From SFWF01 sp045638145 (GTDB taxonomy: Bacteria > Bacillota > Clostridia > Oscillospirales > Acutalibacteraceae), in the NCBI GenBank assembly GCA_045638145.1, contig JAZUAU010000023.1, forward strand, positions 1 to 19,020: 19,020 bases of DNA, given 5' to 3'. Made by a program: the position numbers and the translations under genes. The notes below the pieces were generated by a model. The model saw nothing but the letters and a program-made list of their open reading frames with translations. It had not been told where the DNA came from and made no database searches. Every line of letters begins with the position of its first letter. Within the stretch, counting starts at the first letter, position 1. Positions 1 to 8,238 of this stretch are shown here, piece after piece.

Positions 1-273
1 AGCATCTGCACCGTTTGCAATATAACGTGCAACGGGTGTTACGGAAACAGATTCCTTGTCAGTAAGAGGTGTAACACTGTCAATCTTCGCAAACGAAGAA
101 TTGTATGAACCTCCACCATTAACGATTTCGGAAAGCTTTCCTACGGTTGCTGTTGGGAATCCGGTTGAATTCTCATCAGCAGGATCACTTGCCGTTACTG
201 CGGTAAGCACTCCACAAATCGAAGTGACGAGGACTGCTACCGCACATAGAATTGCTAAAATTCGTTTTCGCAT
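1..273 (-). CDS. Exported protein of unknown function, N-terminal 91 residues (cut by window edge)
   Basis: On the minus strand an ATG at 273-271 opens a frame that runs without a stop to base 1. A strong AAGGAG (282-287) lies eight bases upstream of it. The product begins with a basic n-region (MRKR), a hydrophobic stretch of about 20 residues and a plausible signal peptidase I site after AVTA (about residue 28). No lipobox is seen. The visible mature part is polar and rich in Ser, Thr, Asn and Gly, as in surface or secreted proteins, and shows no recognisable domain. The gene is preceded by its own candidate promoters and lies downstream of the tyrS terminator, so it is probably a separate transcription unit. 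The plus-strand frame over the same bases (56-292) is a shadow. Function unknown; export is the only confident statement. Confidence 0.8.
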   Translation of the reverse strand, partial: MRKRILAILCAVAVLVTSICGVLTAVTASDPADENSTGFPTATVGKLSEIVNGGGSYNSSFAKIDSVTPLTDKESVSVTPVARYIANGADA

Positions 274-325
274 ATTTTTCTCTCCTTTTTAGAAAAAATT
301 AAAGGCATTTTGCAACCTTAGTGTA

Positions 326-334
326 ATTATAGCA
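326..334 (-). promoter_or_regulatory. Extended -10 promoter for the left-edge exported gene
   Basis: Read on the minus strand, TGC-TATAAT is a perfect extended -10 element (TATAAT at 331-326, TGC at 334-332). The expected -35 position, 17 bases upstream, holds only a weak match (TGTATT). The predicted 5' leader is about 45 bases. This is a motif match, not proof of activity. Confidence 0.5.
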
Positions 335-370
335 AAATCTTTATGCAAAATACATACACTATTGATGACT

Positions 371-398
371 ATGTTAGCACAATTTAGTAATTTTTCAA
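371..398 (-). promoter_or_regulatory. Second, upstream candidate promoter for the left-edge exported gene
   Basis: On the minus strand TTGAAA (398-393) and TAACAT (376-371) are 16 bases apart, and the -10 is preceded by TGC. It would give a leader of roughly 90 bases. It may be an alternative to, or act together with, the extended -10 element at 326-334. The rest of 274-466 is AT-rich with no other structure seen. Confidence 0.35.
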
Positions 399-466
399 GG
401 TGTTTTATCCTCAAAATTGCGATATTCAAAATTAATAAAATCTTCGCGTTTTCGCTATCTATCGAC

Positions 467-518
467 AAAAAAAACAAACGACACCTTACACAAAAACCGT
501 AAAAGTGTCATTTGTTTT
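467..518 (-). terminator. Rho-independent terminator of the nusB-tyrS operon
   Basis: A 14-pair stem is formed by 471-484 and 505-518. One position (479/510) is a G-U wobble on the minus-strand RNA but a C-A mismatch on the plus strand. The minus-strand RNA then runs into a tract of eight U (474-467). It lies about 15 bases beyond the tyrS stop codon, so it most likely ends the ten-gene operon. The better pairing and longer U tract both favour the minus orientation. Confidence 0.8.
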
Positions 519-533
519 TTATATATTTGACGA

Positions 534-1754
534 TTAAACTGTGAACTTGTGGAATACCTTTTTACCCTTTTTGATAACTACGCCTGTCTTTAAAGCGTCG
601 AGGGTAATTTTGGTTGCGGGGTCTGTAACCTTTTCACCATCTACCGAAACACCACCCTGCTGAACAAGTCTTCTTCCCTCGCCGTTTGAAGTAATAAGAC
701 TGCCCTTTGACATAAGGTCTAAAAGACCGATTGTGCCGTCGGTGAGCTCAGCTTCATTAAGCTCGGTTGTAGGCATATTGGCATCGTCTGCACCGGCAGA
801 GAAGAGTGCACGGGCTGCATTCTGTGCTTTAACCGCCTCTTCCTCGCCGTGAATCATATTGGTAAGCTCGAATGCGAGAACTTCCTTAGCTTTATTCAGC
901 TCACTACCCTCAAGTTTTTCGTACTCTGCAATTTCCTCAAGAGGAATGAAGGTTAAAAGCTTCATACACTTTACAACGTCTGCATCATCAACGTTTCTCC
1001 AATACTGATAGAAATCATAAGGAGAGGTCTTATTAGCGTCAAGCCAAACTGCACCATTTGCGGTTTTGCCCATCTTCTTGCCCTCGGAATTGAGGAGAAG
1101 TGTTATGGTCATTGCGTGGGCATCCTTACCAAGCTTTTTACGTATAAGCTCGGTGCCGCCAAGCATATTAGACCACTGGTGGTCACCGCTGAACTGCATA
1201 TTACAGCCGTAATTCTTGAAAAGATAATAGAAGTCGTAGGACTGCATAATCATATAATTAAACTCAAGGAAGGAAAGTCCCTTTTCCATTCTCTGCTTAT
1301 AACATTCAGCTCTAAGCATATTGTTAACCGAGAAACAGGCACCAACCTCGCGAAGAAGCTCGATGTAATTCAGCTTTAAAAGCCAGTCGGCATTGTTTAC
1401 CATCTGAGCCTTGCCCTCGCCGAACTCGATAAACTTGGACATCTGCTCCTTAAAGCAGTCGCAGTTATGCTGAATGATTTCGGGTGTCATCATACTTCTC
1501 ATATCGGTTCTGCCCGATGGGTCTCCGATATATCCTGTACCGCCGCCGATAAGGGCTACAGGCTTATTGCCGCCCATCTGAAGTCTCTTCATAAGGCAAA
1601 GTGCCATAAAATGACCAACGTGTAGGCTGTCAGCGGTGGGGTCAAAACCGATATAGAAGGTGGCTTTACCGTTGTTTACCATTTCTCTGATTTCGTCTTC
1701 GTTTGTGACCTGTGCAATAAGGCCACGGGCTTTTAGTTCTTCGTAAAGTGTCAT
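534..1754 (-). CDS. tyrS: Tyrosyl-tRNA synthetase (class I)
   Basis: Charges tRNA-Tyr with tyrosine in the cytoplasm. The 406-residue product has the class I signatures: HVGH at about 45-48 (HIGH motif) and KMGKT at about 227-231 (KMSKS loop), followed by an S4-type RNA-binding domain at about 340-400. Length fits bacterial TyrS. The start is the ATG directly abutting the recN stop (TAAATG); AGGAG within the end of recN is its ribosome-binding site. No T-box leader precedes it, as expected for the last gene of an operon driven from upstream of nusB. One oddity: in the tyrosine/ATP-pocket motif that usually reads G-G-(S/D)-D-Q-W, this protein has S-G-D-H-Q-W at about 189-194, with His at 192 where Asp is usual. 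The identification itself is secure. Confidence 0.97.
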   Translation of the reverse strand: MTLYEELKARGLIAQVTNEDEIREMVNNGKATFYIGFDPTADSLHVGHFMALCLMKRLQMGGNKPVALIGGGTGYIGDPSGRTDMRSMMTPEIIQHNCDCFKEQMSKFIEFGEGKAQMVNNADWLLKLNYIELLREVGACFSVNNMLRAECYKQRMEKGLSFLEFNYMIMQSYDFYYLFKNYGCNMQFSGDHQWSNMLGGTELIRKKLGKDAHAMTITLLLNSEGKKMGKTANGAVWLDANKTSPYDFYQYWRNVDDADVVKCMKLLTFIPLEEIAEYEKLEGSELNKAKEVLAFELTNMIHGEEEAVKAQNAARALFSAGADDANMPTTELNEAELTDGTIGLLDLMSKGSLITSNGEGRRLVQQGGVSVDGEKVTDPATKITLDALKTGVVIKKGKKVFHKFTV

Positions 1755-3413
1755 TTATAATTCTCCTAACAGTTCCCTTGCAGAAACTAATGTATTTTCT
1801 GTAATATTGTCGCCCGACATTATTCGTGCTATTTCCCCTATTCGAGCCTCTTCACCAAGAAGAATTACGTCGGTATAGGTCTTATCGTTTTTGGTGCTCT
1901 TCTCAATAAGAAAGTGGCTTTTTGCCGCCGACGCAATCTGGGCAAGATGTGTTACACAGATTACCTGACGTTTTTCGGAAACCCTCTTAAGCTCTGCCGC
2001 AACCTTTGAAGCAGCACGTCCACTTATACCCGTATCAATCTCGTCGAAAATAAGGGTGTCTACATTGTCCTTATCGGCAATGGCGCTTTTAATAGCCAGC
2101 ATTACGCGAGAAAGCTCACCGCCCGAAGCAACCTTCGAGAGGGGCTTTACCGATTCACCCGCATTTGCCGAGATTAAAAACTCAACCTCGTCGCGACCGA
2201 CACGGGTATATTTACTCTCCTTAATATTAACGATGAATTTTACGTTTTGCATATTCATCGCTTCAAGCGACTGTGACACACGCTTTGCAAAGTCGTCCGC
2301 CGCAAGCTCTCGCGATTTTGAAAGCTTTTCACCTACAGACACAAGCTCATCCGAAAGTCTTGTTATTTCGGCCGACAGCTCTTCAAGCTCAGCTTCATCC
2401 GATTGTATCATGGAAAGCTCTGCCGTTGCAGTTTCAAGATAATTTATTGCCGTCTCTTCGCTACCACCGTATTTTAACCCAAGACGGTGTATAAGGTCAA
2501 GCCTTTCGTTAACTTTTTCTGCATCTTCTTTTGTATAGGGTGCTTTTTCGAGGAAAGAGCGAAGCTCGTCCTGTATATCGTGAAGCATGTCAGATGCGCT
2601 TTCAGCCTTTGATAGTGTTTCGTTCAGTTCGTCAGTACCCGACTTTGAAAGCCCCTTTGTAACAAAATCAATAAGTGCCGCCGCGCCGTCGGTTTCGTCA
2701 TCGCCCGAAAGCTTTGCTAAACACTCATAAAGCAGGTGAGAAGATTTTTCGAAATTTCTGATAGCTTCTCTTTTCTCTTTTAATTCCTCGGCTTCGCCTA
2801 TACGAAGCTCGGCGTTTTCAAGCTCGGTTATCTGGTATTTTAAAAGCTCAAGTCGCTCTGCCTTTTTGTCCTCCGACTCCTCAAGCTCGCGAATTCTGCG
2901 TCTTACCTCGTTAAACCGCTTATACTTATCCGAATAATCCTGCAAGAGCGCATCATTTGATGCAAGCATATCGAGATAAAGATAATGGTTTTCGGGACGG
3001 AGAAGCATCTGATTGTCGTGCTGACCATGAATATTTATAAGGGTCGAGGCAATCTCGCGAAGCACCGCAGAGGTTGCAGGCTGACCGTTTATCTTTATAC
3101 TGCCGCCCGAGCTTCTTTGGAGCACTCTTTGAATAATCAGGTTGCCGTCCTCATCGGTATCGTATCCGTTATCACGCAAATTTTTAAGGCTTGCCGCCGA
3201 TAGATTGCTGAAGCCTGCCGAAACAACGGCACGGTCTGCCGACTCGCGTATAAGCTCCTTTGAGGTGCGCTCGCCAAGCACGGCATTAAGCGAATCTATG
3301 ACGATGGATTTGCCTGCGCCCGTTTCGCCCGTTAGGACGTTAAAGCCGACGGTAGGCTCTATATCTGCTTTTTCTATGACCGCTATATTTTCTATATGTA
3401 TATAATTTAACAT
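1755..3413 (-). CDS. recN: DNA repair protein RecN (SMC-like ATPase)
   Basis: RecN acts at DNA double-strand breaks, tethering ends and assisting RecA-dependent repair. The 552 residues show a Walker A (GETGAGKS, about 29-36), a long central region predicted to form antiparallel coiled coil (about 150-370, rich in Glu, Lys and Leu), an ABC signature (SGGELSR), a Walker B (LIFDEIDTGISG) and a downstream switch-like VTHLAQIA segment. Length is normal for the family. The start is an ATG ten bases after the argR stop, with AGGAC overlapping that stop as ribosome-binding site. It lies between argR and tyrS, and argR-recN adjacency is conserved in Firmicutes (ahrC-recN in Bacillus). In many spore formers spoIVB and spo0A follow recN; here tyrS follows immediately. 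Confidence 0.97.
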   Translation of the reverse strand: MLNYIHIENIAVIEKADIEPTVGFNVLTGETGAGKSIVIDSLNAVLGERTSKELIRESADRAVVSAGFSNLSAASLKNLRDNGYDTDEDGNLIIQRVLQRSSGGSIKINGQPATSAVLREIASTLINIHGQHDNQMLLRPENHYLYLDMLASNDALLQDYSDKYKRFNEVRRRIRELEESEDKKAERLELLKYQITELENAELRIGEAEELKEKREAIRNFEKSSHLLYECLAKLSGDDETDGAAALIDFVTKGLSKSGTDELNETLSKAESASDMLHDIQDELRSFLEKAPYTKEDAEKVNERLDLIHRLGLKYGGSEETAINYLETATAELSMIQSDEAELEELSAEITRLSDELVSVGEKLSKSRELAADDFAKRVSQSLEAMNMQNVKFIVNIKESKYTRVGRDEVEFLISANAGESVKPLSKVASGGELSRVMLAIKSAIADKDNVDTLIFDEIDTGISGRAASKVAAELKRVSEKRQVICVTHLAQIASAAKSHFLIEKSTKNDKTYTDVILLGEEARIGEIARIMSGDNITENTLVSARELLGEL

Positions 3414-3423
3414 AAGAGCCGTC

Positions 3424-3873
3424 CTAAATAAGTTTTTTAAGTCTTGCTACAAGCTCGCGTGAATCCTGCTCGCTTGCAGTTACCGCAAAAATCGTATCGT
3501 CGCCTGCAAGAGAGCCGAGCACCTTATCGCTGAAAAGCTTGTCAAGTGCAACGCAGGCAGAGGAAGCCATTCCGGGATAACACTTTATTATTACGGTATT
3601 TATGGAATAAAGCACATCTATAGTGGCACGAGAAAACATTTCTTCAAAATGTGTTCCATTCTGCACGGTGCGACCGCCCTCTGCAACAAGGTAGCGGTAG
3701 ATTCCGTTTTTGTCCTGCGACTTTATAATACGAAGCTCTTTAATATCACGAGAAACGGTAGACTGTGTTACATTAAAGCCATGTTCTAAAAGTCCCCTCT
3801 GCAGATCCTCCTGAGTGGTAATTACCTCTTCGCGTATTAGGCGAAGAAGCATTTCCTGTCGTGAATTTTTCAT
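3424..3873 (-). CDS. argR: Arginine repressor ArgR/AhrC
   Basis: Hexameric, arginine-responsive DNA-binding regulator of arginine biosynthesis and catabolism. The 149-residue length is typical. An N-terminal winged helix-turn-helix spans about 5-60, with the recognition segment TQSTVSRDIKELRI at about 36-49. The C-terminal oligomerisation and arginine-binding domain contains the GDDTI motif at about 124-128, whose two Asp residues bind arginine in the family. The ATG start has AGGAG nine bases upstream, and this AGGAG overlaps the TAG stop of nadK. No clear ARG-box pair was found in the operon promoter, so its targets probably lie elsewhere. Its place before recN is the conserved Firmicutes arrangement. 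Confidence 0.96.
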   Translation of the reverse strand: MKNSRQEMLLRLIREEVITTQEDLQRGLLEHGFNVTQSTVSRDIKELRIIKSQDKNGIYRYLVAEGGRTVQNGTHFEEMFSRATIDVLYSINTVIIKCYPGMASSACVALDKLFSDKVLGSLAGDDTIFAVTASEQDSRELVARLKKLI

Positions 3874-3883
3874 TTTTTATCTC

Positions 3884-4705
3884 CTAAAACTTCAAAGATA
3901 ATGTTTTGTAAATTGCATTGCCGCTAATATTTATAAGAAACGCATCGTAGGGTGCTTTTTCAATCTCAATTCTGGCGTTTTTATCCAGGTTACAGCAAAA
4001 ACGTCCGTCGAGAGAGAATATTGCGCTCTCGTTACTGTTTTCGGGAAGTCTTATTGTAAGCTTGCTGTTTTCATCTGCTATTATGGGTCGTGCCGTCAGC
4101 GAATGTGAGCAAATGGGCGTTATGGCAAAGCAGCGCACCTTGGGGTCGATAATCGGACCGCCTGCCGACATTGAATATGCCGTTGAACCCGTGGGGGTTG
4201 AAACGATTATTCCGTCCGAGCGGTAGCCGATTGTATCGTAGGAGATCTGCACCTCTAAATCGAGAAGCCTTGCAATTCCGCCCGGTGCTATTACTGCATC
4301 GTTAAGAGCAAGTCCCTCTGCAACGAGGCTTTCTCCCGAATAAACCCTTGCCTTAAGCATAAAGCGTGGTGTAACGGTATATTCGCCAGTTATTAGCTTA
4401 TCGAGTAAATCAATATTTTCTTTTTCAAGGTCGGCTAAGAAGCCCAGTCTTCCTGCATTAATTCCAAGAACCGGCTTTTTATGTATTGCTGCATCCTTTG
4501 CATAGTGGATTATGGTTCCATCTCCGCCAACCGTAATAATTATATCTGCCACACGGAAAAGCTCGTTTTCGGGCTTTACTGTAGCCTCGCAAAGCGCTTC
4601 GGTGGCTAAAACCTCAGCACCCTTTAGGGTTAGTCTTTTACAAACCTCTTCGGCAATGGCCCTTGCGCCCTGTTTTTCCTCATTCGGTATTACTGCTATT
4701 TTCAA
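3884..4705 (-). CDS. nadK: NAD kinase (ATP/polyphosphate-NAD phosphotransferase)
   Basis: Phosphorylates NAD to NADP, the supply step for NADPH. The 273-residue product has the family GGDG motif (VGGDGTIIH, about 59-67) and the second conserved block PTGSTAYSMSAGGPI, typical of bacterial NadK. The start is a TTG (4705-4703). It is supported by AGAGG in the last codons of tlyA and by good alignment of the N terminus (MKIAVIPN) with the family; no ATG is available nearby. The tlyA stop lies four bases upstream of the start. Many Clostridia carry nadK at this site between tlyA and argR, whereas Bacillus subtilis does not. Confidence 0.95.
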   Translation of the reverse strand: MKIAVIPNEEKQGARAIAEEVCKRLTLKGAEVLATEALCEATVKPENELFRVADIIITVGGDGTIIHYAKDAAIHKKPVLGINAGRLGFLADLEKENIDLLDKLITGEYTVTPRFMLKARVYSGESLVAEGLALNDAVIAPGGIARLLDLEVQISYDTIGYRSDGIIVSTPTGSTAYSMSAGGPIIDPKVRCFAITPICSHSLTARPIIADENSKLTIRLPENSNESAIFSLDGRFCCNLDKNARIEIEKAPYDAFLINISGNAIYKTLSLKF

Positions 4706-4709
4706 AAAA

Positions 4710-5522
4710 TCACACCTCTCGAAGCCCCTCGTGAGAAAGCTTTACTATTCTCTCTGGGGTCATTTCACAAAGATTTTCAGCGATTTCGGTTTTTCTTATA
4801 TAAATAAGGTATTCTATATTTCCCTCGGGTCCCTTAATGGGGGAATAATCGAGGTTTAAAACTGTGAAGCCGAGGTCCAGCATCATATTATAGATTCGCT
4901 CTACAACCTCTTCGTGCACGGCGGGGTCGCGTACAACACCCTTTTTGCCAACCTTTTCGCGTCCTGCTTCAAACTGGGGCTTAATAAGGCAGACCGCCTC
5001 TCCCCCATCCTTCATAAGGGTTCGCATTACGGGAGCGATTATTGAAAGAGATATAAAGGAGACATCTACCGAACAAAAATCAAGCTCATCGGAGATTTCT
5101 TCCCGTGTTACGTAACGGAAGTTTGTTCTTTCAAGGTTTACTACACGCTCATCGGTGCGCAGCTTCCAGGCAAGCTGACCGTAGCCTACGTCTATTGCAT
5201 AGACCTTAACGGCTCCGTTTTGAAGCATACAGTCGGTAAAGCCGCCCGTTGAGGCGCCGATGTCTGCGCAGATTTTGCCCTCAAGCGAAAATCCGAAATT
5301 GTTTACCGCCTTTTCAAGCTTTAGTCCACCGCGGCTAACGTATTTAAGCGCGGCACCTCTGACCTCTAAAATATCATCAGCTTTTATTGTCGTACCAGGC
5401 TTGTCCGATTTTTGATTATTTACGTATACCTGACCTGCCATTATAAGCGCCTTTGCCTTTTCGCGGCTTTCGGCATAGCCTGCCTCGAAAACGGCGGTGT
5501 CAAGTCTTAATTTTTCTGCCAT
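4710..5522 (-). CDS. tlyA: TlyA-family rRNA 2'-O-methyltransferase (S4 + FtsJ-like domains)
   Basis: The family (TlyA/YqxC) contains 2'-O-methyltransferases of ribosomal RNA, often annotated as hemolysin A; in mycobacteria TlyA modifies 16S and 23S rRNA. The 270 residues begin with an S4 RNA-binding domain (about 4-60, RLDTAVFEAGYAESREKAK) followed by a Rossmann FtsJ-like domain. Its SAM motif DIGASTGGFT lies at about 87-96, and the conserved KPQFEAGREKVGKKGVV block is near residue 180. The ATG start overlaps the dxs stop by one base (TAATG), suggesting translational coupling. The hemolysin label is historical; rRNA methylation is the better inference, but the target nucleotide cannot be read from sequence. 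Confidence 0.93.
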   Translation of the reverse strand: MAEKLRLDTAVFEAGYAESREKAKALIMAGQVYVNNQKSDKPGTTIKADDILEVRGAALKYVSRGGLKLEKAVNNFGFSLEGKICADIGASTGGFTDCMLQNGAVKVYAIDVGYGQLAWKLRTDERVVNLERTNFRYVTREEISDELDFCSVDVSFISLSIIAPVMRTLMKDGGEAVCLIKPQFEAGREKVGKKGVVRDPAVHEEVVERIYNMMLDLGFTVLNLDYSPIKGPEGNIEYLIYIRKTEIAENLCEMTPERIVKLSHEGLREV

Positions 5523-7348
5523 TAAAGATTCTCACTTTCGATAATTCTTATCATACCCTCGGTATCAAGCATAGCCTCGTGTAAAGCCTCTTTTCGGGGT
5601 GCTGCAGGAATAAAGCCCTGCCTGAATGCGGTAATGCGACAGGGTGTATTGCAAAGGGCGGCGATATGCTCACCTATTCCGCCGACCTTTATTCCTTCCT
5701 CAAAAATATAAAGTTTTTTGTACCGATTAAGGGTATTTATGAGTTCATTCCCAAGTGGGAATATTTTGTTCAGTTTTATAAAATCTACCTTTAGTCCTGC
5801 CTTTAAAAGTGCCGCCTGCGCCTTTATGGCATCTGCCGAAATTATACCGTATGAAACTACCGCAATTTCTCCGCCGTTTCCGTAAACGGTGAAATCATTA
5901 GGATGATACTTGAAAGCTATATCCTCTGCACCACGCGGATAGCGAATTGCAAGAGGTTTATCGGCGTCAAGGCTTGCTTCAAGACATCCTGAGAGCTCAT
6001 CATAGCTTGCAGGTGAATAGATTGTCATTTCAGGAATAGTCTTCATAAACGCAACGTCGAAAAGACCCTGATGGGTTTCTCCGTCGTCACCCACAATTCC
6101 TGCGCGGTCTACAAGAAATCTTACGGGCAGCTTTGCAATGGCGGTGTCGTGGATTATTTCATCGTAAGCCCGCTGTAAAAAGGTGCTGTAAACGGCAAAA
6201 TAGGGCTTCATTCCGCCTTTTGCCAGACCCGATGCGAAGGTAACGGCATATTCCTCGGCAATACCAACGTCGAAAAATCTGTCGCTATACTTTTCGGCAA
6301 ACTCCAGGAGTCCCGTGCCCTTGCACATTGCCGCAGTAACCGTGCAGACCTTCTCGTCACGCTCAGCAATCTCTATAAGCTTATTACCGCAGATATGTGA
6401 AAAATCAGTCTTTCCTTCAGTAATACCGTCCTCGGGGTCAAACGAGGAAACGCCGTGATATGCGGTAGGCTCGTTTTCGGCAGGCTCATATCCCTTTCCC
6501 TTTGTGGTAATTACGTGTACAAGGCAGGGCTCGTTCATATTTCGTGCTATTTTTAATATATTTTCAAGCTCGGCTAAATCGTGTCCGTCAACAGGTCCGA
6601 GATAGTTAAAGCCTAGCCCCTCGAAAAGGCTGTCGCGATAGATAACATTTTTAAGCGCTCTTTTAAGCTTTGATGCGAGCTTAAAAAGAGGCTTGCCGAT
6701 CAGGGGTATTTTTGAAAGTGCCTTTTGTGTGAATGCTTTAAAAACATAGTAGCCCGGTTTGCTTCTGATTTTTGCAAAATAACGCGACATCGAACCCACG
6801 TTATGCGAAATAGACATTTTATTGTCATTAAGCACAACGGTAAATTTATCGTTTGAGCCGCCTATATTGTTAAGGGCTTCTAGGGCAAGACCTCCCGTCA
6901 TTGCGCCGTCTCCTATAACAGCAACGGCACGGGTATTCTCACCGTTTAGCTTTTTAGCCTTGTAAATACCGTATGCCGCGGCAAGCGAATTGCTGGCGTG
7001 ACCCGTTATAAAGGGGTCGTGCTCGCTTTCATCGGGTCGCATAAAGCCCGAAAGACCACCCTTTTGGCGGATGGTGGAAAAACGCTCGAATCTGCCCGTC
7101 AGCATCTTGTGAGGATAGCACTGATGACCGACATCAAAAATAATGGTATCATTCGGCGACTCATAAACGCGATGAAGTGCAACGGTAAGCTCTACAACAC
7201 CGAGGTTTGAGGCTAGGTGTCCCCCGTTTTGTGAAACGGTAGAGATAAGCTCCGCTCGTATCTCATCACAAAGCTCTTCGGTTTCTTTATTGTTCAGTTT
7301 TTTAAGGTCAGCGGGGTCGTTAATCTGTCCTAAAAACTTATAATTCAA
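5522..7348 (-). CDS. dxs: 1-deoxy-D-xylulose-5-phosphate synthase
   Basis: Thiamine-diphosphate enzyme joining pyruvate and glyceraldehyde 3-phosphate to give DXP, the first step of the MEP isoprenoid pathway and also a precursor for thiamine and pyridoxal. Seen: the early HLASNLG block (about 44-50), the ThDP/Mg motif GDGAMTGG (about 146-153) with downstream NDNKMSIS, and the transketolase C domain with DRAGIVGDDGETHQG. I chose the TTG at 7348-7346 as start, giving 608 residues. It has AGGAG eight bases upstream, overlapping the ispA stop, and gives the usual family N terminus. The frame can be extended to another TTG at 7378, but that codon has no ribosome-binding site and would overlap ispA by 19 bases. 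ispA and dxs are neighbours as in Bacillus, so consecutive isoprenoid genes share one message. Confidence 0.95.
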   Translation of the reverse strand: MNYKFLGQINDPADLKKLNNKETEELCDEIRAELISTVSQNGGHLASNLGVVELTVALHRVYESPNDTIIFDVGHQCYPHKMLTGRFERFSTIRQKGGLSGFMRPDESEHDPFITGHASNSLAAAYGIYKAKKLNGENTRAVAVIGDGAMTGGLALEALNNIGGSNDKFTVVLNDNKMSISHNVGSMSRYFAKIRSKPGYYVFKAFTQKALSKIPLIGKPLFKLASKLKRALKNVIYRDSLFEGLGFNYLGPVDGHDLAELENILKIARNMNEPCLVHVITTKGKGYEPAENEPTAYHGVSSFDPEDGITEGKTDFSHICGNKLIEIAERDEKVCTVTAAMCKGTGLLEFAEKYSDRFFDVGIAEEYAVTFASGLAKGGMKPYFAVYSTFLQRAYDEIIHDTAIAKLPVRFLVDRAGIVGDDGETHQGLFDVAFMKTIPEMTIYSPASYDELSGCLEASLDADKPLAIRYPRGAEDIAFKYHPNDFTVYGNGGEIAVVSYGIISADAIKAQAALLKAGLKVDFIKLNKIFPLGNELINTLNRYKKLYIFEEGIKVGGIGEHIAALCNTPCRITAFRQGFIPAAPRKEALHEAMLDTEGMIRIIESENL

Positions 7349-7359
7349 AATTATTTCTC

Positions 7360-8238
7360 CTAAAATTCTCTGTTGCAAAGATAATCGGCAAGGTCTGCGA
7401 TATCTTTAGCATCTTTAAAAACGGCGAGCGCCTGCTTCGCGCTTTCGGTGAGTATTTTTACCTTTTTCTTGCATTCGTCAATACCAAATACCGAAACAAA
7501 GGTTGATTTCTCGTTTTCTTTATCACTGTTTATCGGCTTTCCAAGCTTTTTCTCGTCACCGATAACATCAAGAATGTCATCTTCAATCTGGAAAGCAAGA
7601 CCAATTTTATCGGCATATTCCTCTGCCGCCTGAAGTTTTACCTCATCAGCTCCTGCCAATATACAACCTATAAGACAGGATGCTTTTATAAGTGCACCCG
7701 TTTTAAGGCTGCAAATAACGGTTAATGTATCTGCAGTTACATTGGTTTTCCCCTCTGATAAAAGGTCAACCGTCTGACCGCCGACCATTCCATCAATGCC
7801 TGCGTGAAAAGAAAGTACCTCAATAGCTTTTACAATCCTCTCGGCAGGTATGTTTTGAGTTTTAGCCGCAAGACTAAAAGCAAGTGTGAGAAGCCCGTCA
7901 CCTGCAAGCAGGGCATATTCCTCTCCAAACTTTTTATGGCAGGAAGGCTTGCCTCTTCTCATATCATCGTTATCCATACAAGGAAGGTCGTCGTGTATGA
8001 GTGAATAGGTATGAATGCACTCCATAGCGAGAGCAAAGTTAATATATGCATTGTCCATTCCGCCCGATGTTTTATAAAACTCACGAATGAGAAATGGACG
8101 AAGTCTTTTTCCACCGTCTGCAAGGCTGTATTCCATAGCCTCTGCAACAAGGGCATAATCCTTGCGGTCGGTGTCGAAAATTTTCTTTATTTCCTTTTCA
8201 AACTCTTCAGCAAAGATTTTAATTTTTTCGCCTATCAT
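7360..8238 (-). CDS. ispA: Polyprenyl (farnesyl/geranyl) diphosphate synthase
   Basis: Condenses isopentenyl diphosphate with allylic diphosphates to give C10-C15 (possibly C20) prenyl diphosphates for undecaprenyl and quinone-type lipids. The 292 residues contain the first aspartate-rich motif DDLPCMDNDD with RRGKPS (about 83-97), the second one DDILD (about 220-224), the GGKRLRP block (about 42-48) and the GGQ motif (about 153-155). Tyr78 lies five residues before the first DD and there are two residues inside the motif, as in bacterial farnesyl diphosphate synthases, so short-chain product is the likely assignment. Chain length remains an inference. The ATG start overlaps the xseB stop by one base (TAATG). 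The stop is 11 bases before the dxs start. Confidence 0.94.
   Translation of the reverse strand: MIGEKIKIFAEEFEKEIKKIFDTDRKDYALVAEAMEYSLADGGKRLRPFLIREFYKTSGGMDNAYINFALAMECIHTYSLIHDDLPCMDNDDMRRGKPSCHKKFGEEYALLAGDGLLTLAFSLAAKTQNIPAERIVKAIEVLSFHAGIDGMVGGQTVDLLSEGKTNVTADTLTVICSLKTGALIKASCLIGCILAGADEVKLQAAEEYADKIGLAFQIEDDILDVIGDEKKLGKPINSDKENEKSTFVSVFGIDECKKKVKILTESAKQALAVFKDAKDIADLADYLCNREF

Noticed and set aside
56..292. 78-codon plus-strand open frame at the left edge
   Set aside because: It is antisense to the signal-peptide gene, which has a strong ribosome-binding site and a sensible protein.
500..1760. T-box riboswitch controlling tyrS
   Set aside because: tyrS abuts recN with no leader, leaving no room for a T-box; the hairpin at 467-518 is downstream of the gene.
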